DNA of 64,000 nucleotides from Scylla paramamosain. Its lineage: Eukaryota; Arthropoda; Malacostraca; Decapoda; Portunidae. Shown here piece by piece: positions 25,931 through 38,991 of the stretch. The stretch is taken from contig NW_026973714.1 in the NCBI RefSeq assembly GCF_035594125.1, positions 321,001 to 385,000 on the forward strand, read 5' to 3'. Each line of letters opens with the position of its first letter. The stretch's first letter is position 1. A program made the position numbers and the translations under genes. Below the pieces are notes generated by a model. That model worked only from the letters and a program-made list of their open reading frames with translations, made no database searches and was not told the DNA's origin.

Positions 25931-27363
25931 GTCTTTTTTTTTTTTATGTAGGAAGGACACTGGTCAAGGGCAACAAAAATACAATAAAAAAATATGCCCA
26001 CTGAAATGCCAGTCCCATAAGTGTCAAAAGCAGTGGTCAAAAATTGATGAATAAGTGTCTTGAAACCTCCCTCTTGAAGGAATTCTACTCATAAGAAGGT
26101 GGAAGGAAATACAGAAGCTGGCAGGGAGTTCCAGAGTTTGGTAGAGAAAAAAAACTATGAATGATTGAGAATACTGGTTAACTCTTGCATTAGAGAGGTG
26201 GACAGAATAAGGGTGAGAGAAAGAAGAAAGTCTTGTGCAGCGAAGCCACGGAAGGAGGGGGAGGCATGCATGCAGTTAGCAAGATCAGAAGAGCCGTTAG
26301 TATGAAAATAGCGGTAGAAGAGAGCTAGATATACAACACTGCGGCGGTGAGAGAGAGGCTGAAGACAGTCAGTTAAGAGGAGAGGAGTCGATGAGACGAA
26401 AAGCTTTTGATACACCCTGCCTAGAAGAGCAGTATGAGTGGAAACCCCCAGACATGTGAAGCATCATACTCCATACATGGACGGATATGGATGGCCCTTG
26501 TACAGAGTTAGCAGCTGGGGGGTGAGAAAAACTGGCGGAGACGTCTCAGAACGGCAAGAGGAAAGCCAAAGCTGGTGGTGAACATTGAAGTCTCCAAGAA
26601 TGGAGATCTCTGTAAAAGGGAAGAGGGTCAGAATGTGCTCCTCTTTATAAGAAATTCTTTGACTAAACTTCCAGTCAGAGGAGTTAGGTGAGAGGTATAC
26701 AGCACAGATGATAAATTTAGTATGAGTGACTCTGTAGTCGTAGCAAGATGGTGGAAGATTCAAGAGCGTGGGCACGAGAGCAGGTTAAGTCATTGCGCAC
26801 ATAAATGCAGCATCCAGCTTTGGATCGAAAATGAGGATAGAGAAAGTAGGAGGGAACAGAAAAGGGGTTACTGTCAGTTGCCTCAGACACCTGACTTTCA
26901 GTGAGGAAAAAGATGAGGAGGTTTAGAAGAGGAGAGGTGGTGTTCTACAGATTGAAAATTAGATCTTAGACCGCGAATGTTGTAGAAATTAATGAAGAAA
27001 AGTTGAGGGGGGTGTCAAGACACTTTGGGTCGTCGACAGAAAGGCAGTCCGACCTGGGGATATTTATGGTCCCCTCCCCAGATGGGGACTCCGAGGCTGG
27101 TGTAGGAGTCGCCATGATGATTTTAAAATTTTAGAGTGAAGGGTGTGTGTGTTATTAGGTGCTTGTAGTTTTGTGTGGAGGAAGAGAGTTGTCTTTAGAG
27201 GGCAGGCTGTGACTGCCCCCTTGTGTTGTGAGACACAAAGGAAAACAAACGTTCAGTGAGGTCACAGCTGGGTTTAATGATACAAGTTCACAGCACCCCC
27301 TGAACAGTGCTGCACACCTCACTGGGAGTAATTATCGTTTGGGCAGGTGTCTACTGCCTCCTC
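25931..27363 (-). mobile_element. Jockey-like LINE with large internal deletion, nested in a CR1
   Basis: Same family as the copy at 3361-6480. It has the 3' end (GGGACTGGCATTTCAGTGGG on the minus strand) and the C-terminal RT part (KLWNSLPASV-like, about 26090-26520). It then jumps near 26550 directly to the endonuclease block [13 protein letters not shown] (26560-26600) and the conserved 5' end at 27060-27360. The RT palm is missing. CTCTAGT flanks it at 25924-25930 and 27364-27370, a likely 7-bp target-site duplication. Confidence 0.75.
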
Positions 27364-29000
27364 CTCTAGTACTGCCTCCTCCCCTTGCACTAACGTTGTT
27401 AAACTTGATTTATCATCTACCATCATCATCTCATCTACCACTCTGAGAACAAAACATAAACTTATGTAAATTTTTCAAGCTTGAACCCATTATTTCTTGT
27501 TCTACCCTGGTTGCTGATCCTAACAATTTTGCTTATACCACTTAAAAAGACTACTTTTATATCAGGTCCCCTCTTAAAATAGATCCTTCTAAAGAATGTA
27601 AATTTAACAGCTTCAATCTCGCCTCGTAAGGAATACTCCTCATCCCCTGTATCCTTTTAGTCATTCTCCTTTGTACTGATTCTATCTAACTGATTCTATC
27701 TAATAGAGACCTATATCACTGCGTAGTCTAGATGAGGTCTGACCAGCGAGCGCCAAGTATAAAACTTTAATATCACTTCCGGCCTTCTACTTTTAACACT
27801 CCTAAAAATTAATCCTAGTACCCTATTTGCCCTGTTTCTCAAGACGGAGTTCAGAGCTAACTATAACTCCTGAATCTTATCTATAAATCTACTGCCTGCA
27901 AGGCGATGGCATCCGATTCTGACCTAATCGATTCTGACCTAATCTACCTGTGTCATCCGCAAATTTACTAACATCACTACTAATTCCGCTATCCAAGTCA
28001 TTGATGTATATTAAAAACAACAACGGTCCTAATACTGATCCCTGTGGCACCCCACTAATTACATGACCCCACTCGGATTTAGAGCCGTTTATTACAACTC
28101 TGTCACCTGTCGCTTAGCCATGACCTTATCCAGCCTATCACTCTCCCATCTATCCCGTGTGCCCTAACCTTTCTCAGGAGCCTCTGATGGGGTACCTTGT
28201 CAAAGGCTTTACTAAAAAGTCCAGATATAAGATATCATAACTATCACCATTATCTGCTGCCTCGTACACTTTACCGTAAAAACTTAAGTTTGTCAGGCAA
28301 GACTTCCCCTTCGTGAAGCCATGCTGTGACTGATTTATCAAGTTATATATATCTATCTGTGACTGATTTTATCAAGTCATATATATCTATATATTTGTTG
28401 TCTAAATGTTCCCTAATATTCCTCGCTATTATTGACTCTATAATAGTTTACCTACAACTTAAGTTAAGCTGACAGGTTTTATCTCCTTTATTAGAGATGG
28501 GTACTACATTAGCCTGCCTCCACATTACTGGTACCTCACCCGACTCCAGTGATTTCCTAAAGACAGAAACTAACGGCTCACTAATAATCTCTTTGCATTC
28601 CTTAAGTACTCTGGGATATATTTCATCAGGTCCTGATGTCTTGAACTTTTTTAGCCTATCTATCTCCTGTTCCACTATCTCCTCAGTTATGGAAATATGT
28701 CAGCTTCTCATTCTCATCTGCTCTAAACACCTGTTCACTATCTGACATATCCTGCATGTTTTCCTGGGTGAAGACAGTTAAAAAATAATAATTCAGAAGT
28801 TTACTAATGTCCTCCCCAGAACTAACCAGCTGCCTTTAATGGACCTATAGTATCCTTATTCTTCGTCCTGGTCCCTCTTCGAGTGGCTGGCTGGCTACCT
28901 TTAATTCATAATTGCCCTTTGCTTTCCTCGTTAACTTCCTGACTGTTCTAACTAATCCATTATATTGTGACCTTATAACTTAATCATCTGACCTTAATTT

Positions 29001-29132
<132 letters not shown>

Positions 29133-30252
29133 TTCCCTTCCGCCCTATATAATGTTTTACCCAGCAGTCATCCGGACAATTTTTCTGTGATCTTACTACT
29201 CTATACGGGATATTTGCTAACTGACCTGTATGAACTTTATCTACGAAATATTTATACAATTCATCTACATTTATTTCACCTAGTCCCCTCATCTCGTCCC
29301 CTACCATCCTCTCCACTCCCTCATCTACTCGCCTTGACCTCACCTCTCTCATTTCAGCATGACCTGACATTCCAACATACTCACACCTATCTCCCCATTC
29401 CTCTTTCCTCCTTCCTTCCGGACACATCTTCCCTCTTGTCCTACACCCTCACGCCTCACCTCACCTCTCTCATCCTGCCTTATCTCTCTGAACTCCGTCC
29501 CGGACCTGACCTCACCCTGCATCCGTTGCCAGTCCACTCCTTGGAGGTACCTTTTTAATTCCTCAAAATCTGCTGTCCTAAAGTCAGGTATTTTACTAGT
29601 GTTTTTGCTTCTAGAAGTTTCTACTCATTTTAAATTGTACCTAATTTCCTAACGGTCACTGTTACCTAGCTGTCCTCCAACCTCTACCTGCGTGACTGCT
29701 TCCTCCCTGTTAGTAAGAATTAAATCTAGATTATTATTCCCCCTTGTGGGTTCTACGACTACCTGTTTTAAAAAATTATCCTGTTAAGAAATTCCTCTGC
29801 TTCCTTGTTACCCACAATCAGGCTCCAGTCGATATTCCAAAAACTAAAATCTACCACACATACCTGACTGTACCTGCCTGCTCTATTTATTTCCTGCCAC
29901 AGTGAGGTGTTAATTTCCTTTGTACTGGTCGGTGGTCTGTACACTACTCCCAGTACTACTGACTGCGATCCTACCCATATCGACTCTGTTTTGTGTTATC
30001 CGATTTAATTCTACTGTTAATACAACACTAATGTGTCCCTAACGTATAACGCGTCGCCGCCTCCTCTCCTGTTTCCCCTGTCTTTATAGAACAATGTGTA
30101 TAACCGTCTATCTTAACCTCTGGATTAAATACTTTTCCTGACATATCTAACCAAATTTCAGTTAAAGCAATGATAAATTTCTCTACACACGCTATTCCTC
30201 TAAGCAAGTCTATTTTATTAAAAATACTTCTACAGTTTGCGTAGTAAACACT

Positions 30253-30518
30253 TAAGCTATTTCTCACCTTCCCTGAGCTAGCTACCTTTCTAGATTTAAG
30301 CTATTTCTCACCTTCCCTGAGCTAGCTACCTTTCTAGATTTAAGCTATTTCTCACCTTCCCTGAGCTAGCTACCTTTCTAGATTTAAGCTATTTCTCACC
30401 TTCCCTGAGCTAGCTACCTTTCTAGATTTAAGCTATTTCTCACCTTCCCTGAGCTAGCTACTTTTCTAGATTTAAGCTATTTCTCACCTTCCCTGAGCTA
30501 GCTTCCTTTCTAGATTTA
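30253..30518. repeat. 44-bp tandem repeat, six copies
   Basis: Units start at 30253, 30297, 30341, 30385, 30429 and 30473, with almost no divergence. They begin TTAAGCTATTTCTCACCTTC. The array duplicates the junction between ORF1 and the start of the endonuclease ORF of the CR1. As 44 is not a multiple of three, each unit shifts the frame. Confidence 0.95.
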
Positions 30519-30725
30519 ACTCATTTGCCCCTCGCCTTCTCCTCACTACCCCTTCTTCCCTCCCGAATAACGAAAAAAGCGCTGGAGTGCAGTAACCTCC
30601 CGCTTGAGTGTTCCGGCCAAAACACGGAACAGCCTGGCGTGATAAATGCACTCCATCCCTGGCGTACAAGGTGTCCCTGCCATAGAAAAGGTCTCAGTTG
30701 TCGATGAACGTCCATCCATTACTCT

Positions 30726-31425
30726 TACACTCTTACACGAACGGAGCTCGACGAGGTTTGCCGTTATTTGTACGGCCATGCGACGATGGGAGAGAGAGAC
30801 GCTAGAGGAACTTTACACAAGAAGGGATTAGAGTGGAGATTGAACCCACCAAGGGCGTCCCATATGGGTGGAGTTTGGGAGCGCCAAATACTGACTGTAC
30901 GCAATCAGCTGCTGGACGATGAGAGGTTACATACACTTTTCTGTGAGGCAAAGGTCATTGTGAACAGCAGCAGACCGTTAACTCAGTTGTCAAACGACCC
31001 AGTGATCCATCTACAGGCACTGACGCCTACGCACCTAATACGTGCGTCATGGGGATGATGATACATGGGACTCATGAAACATTTACTGACGAAAGTGAAT
31101 CTCTTAAATAAGGGAAAATGCAACCGCCATCCTGAGGCGGTGGAAGCACGCTCAGTACTTGGATAACCTGTTCTGGAAACGTTGGCCACATGAATACGTG
31201 CCATTGCTTCACCACCGCGAGACCTGATGACGCGTCGAAACCTCATCATTGTTACAGATGAAATTCTGCCTCGGAAATTATGGAGATTAGTGTGAACACG
31301 AGAGTCGTAGACACCAAGGTTAGCGACGACGGCTTGGTACTACAGGCACGAGTACAAAATTAAGAAAGGGATTGTGGTCCAGCGCCCTTATAACAAACTC
31401 TGCTTCCTGGAGCTCTATGACTAGA
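30726..31425 (+). pseudogene. BEL/Pao retrotransposon integrase fragment (right part)
   Basis: Continuation of the BEL/Pao element that stops at 25786. The frame opened at 30768 has the hallmark block KGLEWRLNPPRASHMGGVWERQ, shown here only in part, then LLDDERLHTLFCEAKVIVNS and PLTQLSNDPV. Downstream shifted frames give RRWKHAQYLDN-like and FWKRWPHEYVPLL (31130-31205), then a C-terminal VVQRPYNKLCFLELYD ending in a stop near 31422. In BEL/Pao integrases these are the core end and C-terminal domain. About 70 residues of the core around the insertion point are missing. Inactive. Confidence 0.75.
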
Positions 31426-31579
31426 GGGATGCAACCCCTGCAAGTGAGGAGACCCATTCTTTTCCAAAGTTGTGTAACCAGACATTTTTCTTTACCTTGG
31501 AGGCATGTGAAGACAGGCAGGTGCCGGCAACATAGCAATGTTGGTCAAGACTGCCCAAAGGGAGTGTTACCGCTAGTGA
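31426..31579. other. Post-pol spacer of the BEL/Pao element
   Basis: No ORF of note between the integrase stop and the 55-bp repeats. Confidence 0.35.
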
Positions 31580-31744
31580 TGGAAGTCTTGAATATGGGAA
31601 GGTAAAGGAGAAGGTGGGAGAGTGAGTTGTGAGGTGGAAGTCTTGAATATGAGAAGGTAAAGGAGAAGGTGGGAGAGTGAGTTGTGAGGTGGAAGTCTTG
31701 AATATGAGAAGGTAAAGGAGAAGGTGGGAGAGTGAGTTGTGAGG
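31580..31744. repeat. 55-bp tandem repeat, three copies
   Basis: Units at 31580, 31635 and 31690, beginning TGGAAGTCTTGAATATGAGA. They are purine-rich, and lie after the BEL/Pao integrase and before a possible LTR. Confidence 0.95.
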
Positions 31745-31758
31745 GTGATGATGACCAT

Positions 31759-32150
31759 GTTTACACTAAAAGATGCTGACCTATATATAGGATAGGGCCA
31801 TAATGAAACCCTTGTAGTGATCGTGTGTTGCTCGCAACATTCCTAACGGCGGAAGGCAGATGGCCACCATTACTCACAGACCTGCGTTCTACACCCGTCG
31901 CCCGTGCTCATTCATGAAGCCTTCTCATTCATGAAGCCTTCAATACGTAAGTGTACAAAACAGATTAAGTGTGCGGTAGATATATATAGCTTAATACATT
32001 TTGTAGTGAGTAGATGAAATTTATTTATATAAGCATAACGGCAAAATATGCTTATGGTGCGTTACGTGTTCAATTTATATGATTACAGCCTTGACTGGAT
32101 TCAGAATAAACAGTACTGTGTACAGTGTTGGTTCACTACACCTGTTATAC
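31759..32150 (+). repeat. Possible LTR of the BEL/Pao element
   Basis: Begins TGTTTACAC directly after a purine-rich tract, contains CCTATATATAGG (a TATA-like box near 31780) and ends near a CACTACA. It includes a duplicated CTCATTCATGAAGCCTT. Its position after the integrase fits a 3' LTR. No second copy was seen in the window, so this is inference. Confidence 0.25.
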
Positions 32151-32686
32151 CGAGCAGCGACATCAGGCATGAATGAACACCTGAGCCAACTTCAACTGAC
32201 GGTATATTCTTACTGTCTTCCTAATTGCGTCTACACAAGAACACTTAGCAACTTTTTCATAAAGGATATAAACATTTTTCCACACAAACAAAAATACATT
32301 ACCGAATAACTTAGAAATGGAGGACACCACCAAGACGACGTGTCAGAGGGCAGGCAGTCTTGTCCTTGTTGCTATGGGAGGTCCGTGAAGAAGTGGAGGA
32401 AGGAGTATCACTTTTCATTCTCTCACTTGTTTGACATACATCTGACGGATAAAACTTGTTGCATTAAAAAAATATATGGTTAAGGATGGGGCAAAAAAGC
32501 AGTCGAGGATAGAAGTCTGAGGTAGAGGAAAGAGGGAAAAAGTGAGACGGAGTTAGGAGGAAAAAAAATATGGAAACTAAGTGGAAGATGATGTGAGAAA
32601 CATGGATGTGTAGATGAAAAAAAGAACATGGGGCCACAACAACGAAAAATAGAAAAAGGCGAAAATGGGAATCGGGAACAATGAAG

Positions 32687-32691
<5 letters not shown>
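32151..32691. other. Non-coding spacer
   Basis: Unique-looking sequence with no supported gene. Confidence 0.4.

Positions 32692-32738
<47 letters not shown>
32692..32738. repeat. (GA)n microsatellite
   Basis: About 47 bp of GA. Confidence 0.95.
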
Positions 32739-32740
<2 letters not shown>

Positions 32741-32938
32741 AGCAATGAATTATGGGATCAACGCTAATACAAATAATGCCGAATGATACAGACTTGCGTT
32801 AGATTACACAAATAGCAAGGAGGAGTACGAAGGAGTGACAAGGAGTGAGTGGTGGATGAGAGCGGAAATTGAGGAAGGACAAAGGTTAAAGGAATTTTAA
32901 GTGAATAGTCCTAAGTGGCGGATTCGGAGAAAAAAAAA

Positions 32939-33081
<143 letters not shown>

Positions 33082-35975
33082 ATGAAATACAAGAGTGGTA
33101 ATGGTAAATCCTATCATGAAACAAAAACACTGACTAAATATTCCATGCACGCTAAACAGTAACACACTCGAGACGCGTGATCAAATATGCGCCCCTCCAC
33201 TGAGTGCCTTCCTCTCCTTCTACCATGACTACTCGCAAAAAATGTTTCCGGATCCATCACTGGAGAAAACGCCTCGCCGGAAAAGGGGGAGACTAAAGGA
33301 AGAGATGTGGAGAGGAAGAGAGCAAGCGAACAAGGTAAAGAACACAGCAAGTGGGTGGCGGAAGTGTTGAAAATGGAGGAGGAAGCGAGCGAGGAGAGCA
33401 AGCCGGGAGCGCAGTGGGAGAAAGAGAAAGGCAGATAACAATAGCAAACCACGACAATCACTTTTTTAACCATCTGAATATAGACAATGATGAATTAATT
33501 ACTTGCGGCAATGGAATTTACTCTGCTATGCAAACTATTTGTCTGAAGAGTACTCCAGACCTCCAGCAGCAGTAGTGGTGGTGGAAGCGGCAGCATCAGA
33601 GGTGGGGTGGGGTACTGACAGGAACAGCAGTGTCTGGAGTGGTGATGGTGGTGGAGGAGGATGACGATGGTGGCCAAAGACAACAAAACACACGGTCAAA
33701 CACTGCCTGCAACTCCAGCGGTCTTGTTTTCGCGTTTAAAAAAATAAATAAATAAATAATAAACTAAAAAAAAAAATAGCGTGGAAGAAGAGAGAACCGT
33801 GAACAGAAAAGATAGAAGAACAGGTGAGGCGAAAGATTTTCCGGCAATCTGAAACGCAGAAAACATTTTGGAATTTTGGCATAAATTCAAGGAAGTAGTT
33901 TAAAAATTACCCAAAATGCCAAGATTAAATTATTGCTAGTTTCTTACTAACATTTCTTTAAATAAAGGAAATCAAGGAAAATAAGTAGGGCAGGCAGCAG
34001 TGAGGTAATTACGAATGGAGGTAACAGCATACTGCCGAGGTTCATCGGGAAGAGGGAGAGACACTAAAGGTGACGGACGTGAGAGAGTGCGAATGAAGGG
34101 TAATTCTTTCCAAAAGGCCACACCAACCTACAAGTATTCCCATCCATATTCCTCCTATAACCCCATAGTCTTACCTAGGTCACTAACCTAACTCCACCTA
34201 ACCTGGAGGTGGGACGAGGGACGGTGCGCACATTCTGTAAAGAATAACTAAAAAAATCATCTGCCTGGGAGCAAGTCGTCGAACGATTAATCGATTTAAT
34301 TTTGTTCCGCAACACAAGTCAACGAGGCCTTGGTGGACGAACAGGAGACGTTATGAATGTGGGACGTTTATCATAATGCACACTATCTTACTGGAAATGC
34401 AAGTAACCATTCTGAATATTTATTTCCCAACAGCAGTGATAATGAAAAAAAAAAAAGTCAACACTAAATCCACTGTTTAGTACAAACCACTGAACGACGC
34501 AAGTAACAAGCCGCTGATTCCTCATCCCCCCCCAGACTCTTCCAAGTCCCGCCTCCACCTCAGCCTGCACCCAGACATGTCACCACCAGCTGCTCTTAGT
34601 ACATAAACGGACCACCACAAACCTTACCCAAAACTTGTCATCATCAGCTACACCACCAACTAACAATTATCAACACCTACTTCCATGCATGATTAAGTTC
34701 TAACGATCATTCACTTAAGTAACTATCTTGTTCCCTTGTTACGTGATATCTTAACTTTTCTCAAACTCCATATACATTTATTGTACACAAAATTGCCACT
34801 ACATGGAAAATTCCACTCAGTTTCGAATAGGCTGCTTAAAATTCACCAAAACTCACCAGACTGTTTGGGGACGACAGCAGGGTTGTGTTGAGGAGCGCGT
34901 GGCCGTGACGGGTGTGGGGGGAGGACGAAGCGGAGGTAATACAATGAGGAAGAAACTAGTAAAATGGAAAAATAAGGATCGGTAGAAAAAAAATAGAAAG
35001 CAAAGTATAGAAATTAAAACAAGATAGAGAAAGTGAGCCACAGAAGAGCAAGCACGTCCACCCCTTACCACAGCTGCTCGCGAACCGAGCCTCCCTGCCT
35101 GTCCTGACTCCCTCCTCTCCTGAACCTGTCTTGTCTCGCTTCACTGTTCCGAAATCTCGAGTACAATTACCACGCAAACCACCGTACGAGAACTTTCTTT
35201 GATGAGACCCACTCATTATAAGATGCACATTAACCAGTCGCTTTACAAATTAATGAATCCTTATAATGACAATGATACTAAAAAATGTGATTTCCAAATT
35301 AAGACAAAAAAGTATGATTGGTTAGAATGACACATGAGAACATAATCCGAAGCAGTGACATTCATTGGCTGTTCACCTGCTTCTTGTGAATGACTACTCG
35401 CTTGTTAAGGATAATTGCTTATCTTGTGATAAAACGTTTTTTTACAAATGGTTACGTGAACAAATTGTTAATTTTACATTCCTAAATAGTCATTAAGAAT
35501 TTGCGTGATATCGAGCAGGAAACACTGCTTTAGGATAAGGAAATCTGCACACTTAGGTACGCATTAAACAAACACACACACACACACACACACCTAGTAT
35601 CACTTAACACAAAGGTAATCATACATAGTTTCAAGTTTACTTTATTGTTAATACCATATAAATGTATAAAACATTTCGTATTCAATAATATGGTCACTCT
35701 GGCTTTTCTTATTCTTCCTCTGATTCATCAAATAAGATAAAGAATAAATAAAATAAAAATACTAACTAAACTCCTACAAACATTCCACAGCACCACAACG
35801 GGAGCCTAAGATAAATACATACGAAAAAAATAAACAACTAGTCATTCTTCTCATAACGAAACACGTGCCTAAATCTTGAAGAATAATTAAAACAAAACGA
35901 TCACTGAAAAAAAAAAACTTCCATTGATATTAGCACACTGTAGAATACTCTAAGGAGGCTTTTCTGCTCCTGCTA
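33082..35975. other. Non-coding region
   Basis: Mostly unique AT-rich sequence. Short GC-richer parts at 33190-33430 and 34850-35130 hold ORFs without recognisable domains. Contains a CA tract at 35574-35593. Probably intron of the cadherin gene or intergenic. Confidence 0.4.
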
Positions 35976-36417
35976 CCTAAAGGCAGCCTCCCGCACTCCT
36001 CCACTCCCTCCTGCAGCCTCCCGCACTCCTCCACTCCCTCCTGCAGGTGGTGAGTGCCGGGATGGAGGGCGCCAGGCTGAAGGTGAAGTGAGGGCCGTGA
36101 CCGAGGTGCCACAGGTCATCGTCCGTGGCTGAGAGGACGCCCAGTAGGGAAGGCGGCGCGCCCTCCTTCACGTACAGCAGTGTGGGCGGCAGGAGACGCG
36201 GCGGGCAATCATTCACATCACTGACAGTAATGGTGAGGGTGGCGGTGGAGGACACAGGAGGGCGCCCTTCGTCCACGCCCACCACTCTGGCTACGCCAAC
36301 CTCTCCACCAGGAGTTTCACGATCCAGGGCACGCCACAGCCTCACGCCCCCTCCAAGATCCACTCTTAGGACGCCCCAGCCTCCCTCCACGTGGTAGTTC
36401 ACTCTTTGGTGGCCAGT
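35976..36417 (-). CDS. Classical cadherin-like protein, one extracellular exon
   Basis: After an acceptor CATTCCCCAG the frame runs in phase from 36417. It gives RLWRALDRETPGGEVGVARV, then TLTITVSDVNDCPPRLLPPT (end of one cadherin repeat, with its DxNDxxP calcium motif), and YVKEGAPPSLLGVLSATDDD followed by LWHLGHGPHFTFSL. That last block resembles the membrane-proximal repeat of arthropod classical cadherins. Such proteins mediate calcium-dependent cell adhesion at the plasma membrane. Near the 3' end a 30-bp unit is duplicated in frame, giving CRREWRSAGG twice. The exon end is unclear: a GTAGCA donor lies near 35977 just after an in-frame TAG. No other cadherin exon is seen, and an AT array borders the acceptor side. 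Confidence 0.65.
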
Positions 36418-36483
36418 CTGGGGAATGAAGAGAAAAACAGTGTTGAAACCAAGGAAGCTGAAACTAACTAACTAACTAACTAA

Positions 36484-38009
<1,526 letters not shown>

Positions 38010-38090
38010 CATATACATACATACATACATATATACATATATACATATACATACATATATACACATATATACATATACACATATACATAC

Positions 38091-38120
<30 letters not shown>

Positions 38121-38121
<1 letters not shown>

Positions 38122-38580
38122 AATATAATATAAAAAATGTCGTGGTGTTATATGCATGGGGAGGGAGAGGATGGTTTGTGATAATGATTGACGTGATGGT
38201 AGGATGTGCAATGACAGAGGCTCGAAAAGGCTCCCTCACCGCAACGAGGGGTCAAATCTAATACCATCTGCCTGCACGCGGTAAGTCGCTGGTGGCGGGG
38301 GGTGAATGGGGATTCCTGCATGGATGCTTCCAGGGCCCCGCCCCACCATCTCTTGACTACCTTCCTGCCCAGCCCTTGCCGCACCCAACTACCTCTGTGT
38401 GGGGGGTGAAGTGGCTTCCACTGAATGGTGTGGTTACCGTCCCCATCATCAGTACTGGCCGCTCCTTAACTACCTCGGGGGGTACCGCTACCGGAACGTC
38501 ATGCCGACGGCCGGGGGCCCCATTGCCGTGACGTCAGTGGGAGGAGTGCGGTTCGTGCTATCCCCGTCTCTCTGGAAGTG
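38121..38580. other. GC-rich region of unknown identity
   Basis: GC-rich stretch with an open plus-strand frame (from 38399) that runs into the repeated LINE 3' UTR. Not recognised. It may be the distal 3' UTR of the minus-strand LINE. Confidence 0.3.
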
Positions 38581-38891
38581 GTCCGGTGCCCTCTTGAAAC
38601 CTAGGCTGCGAGGCAGGAAAATAATGTATAAAAAACAAAAATATGAATACAAAGCCATAAGACAAAAAATATGAAAAAACCACTAGGTGTTGGCACACGA
38701 CCCCACTCCCTCGGTCAGAGGCATGGTATGTTAATGGCGGTGTTTTTTTGTCTAGTCCCTTTCCCAGGAGCGGTCCGGTGCCACCTTAAAACCTAGGCTG
38801 CGAGACAGAAAAATAATGCATAAAAACAAAAATATGAATACAAAACCATAAGACAAAAAATATGAAAAAACCACTAGGTGTTGGCACGCGG
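38581..38891 (-). repeat. 192-bp-period tandem duplication in the LINE 3' UTR
   Basis: About 118 bp starting GTCCGGTGCC at 38581 are repeated from 38773, including AATATGAATACAAA and CCACTAGGTGTTGGCAC. Confidence 0.85.
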
Positions 38892-38991
38892 GCCCGCCCA
38901 CGTGAACGAGAGAACGACGATGATGCCACTCAGACACCATGAGTGGTACAGAAAAAGGAGATAGTGAAGGGAAGAAAGGAGGAGTCCATTA

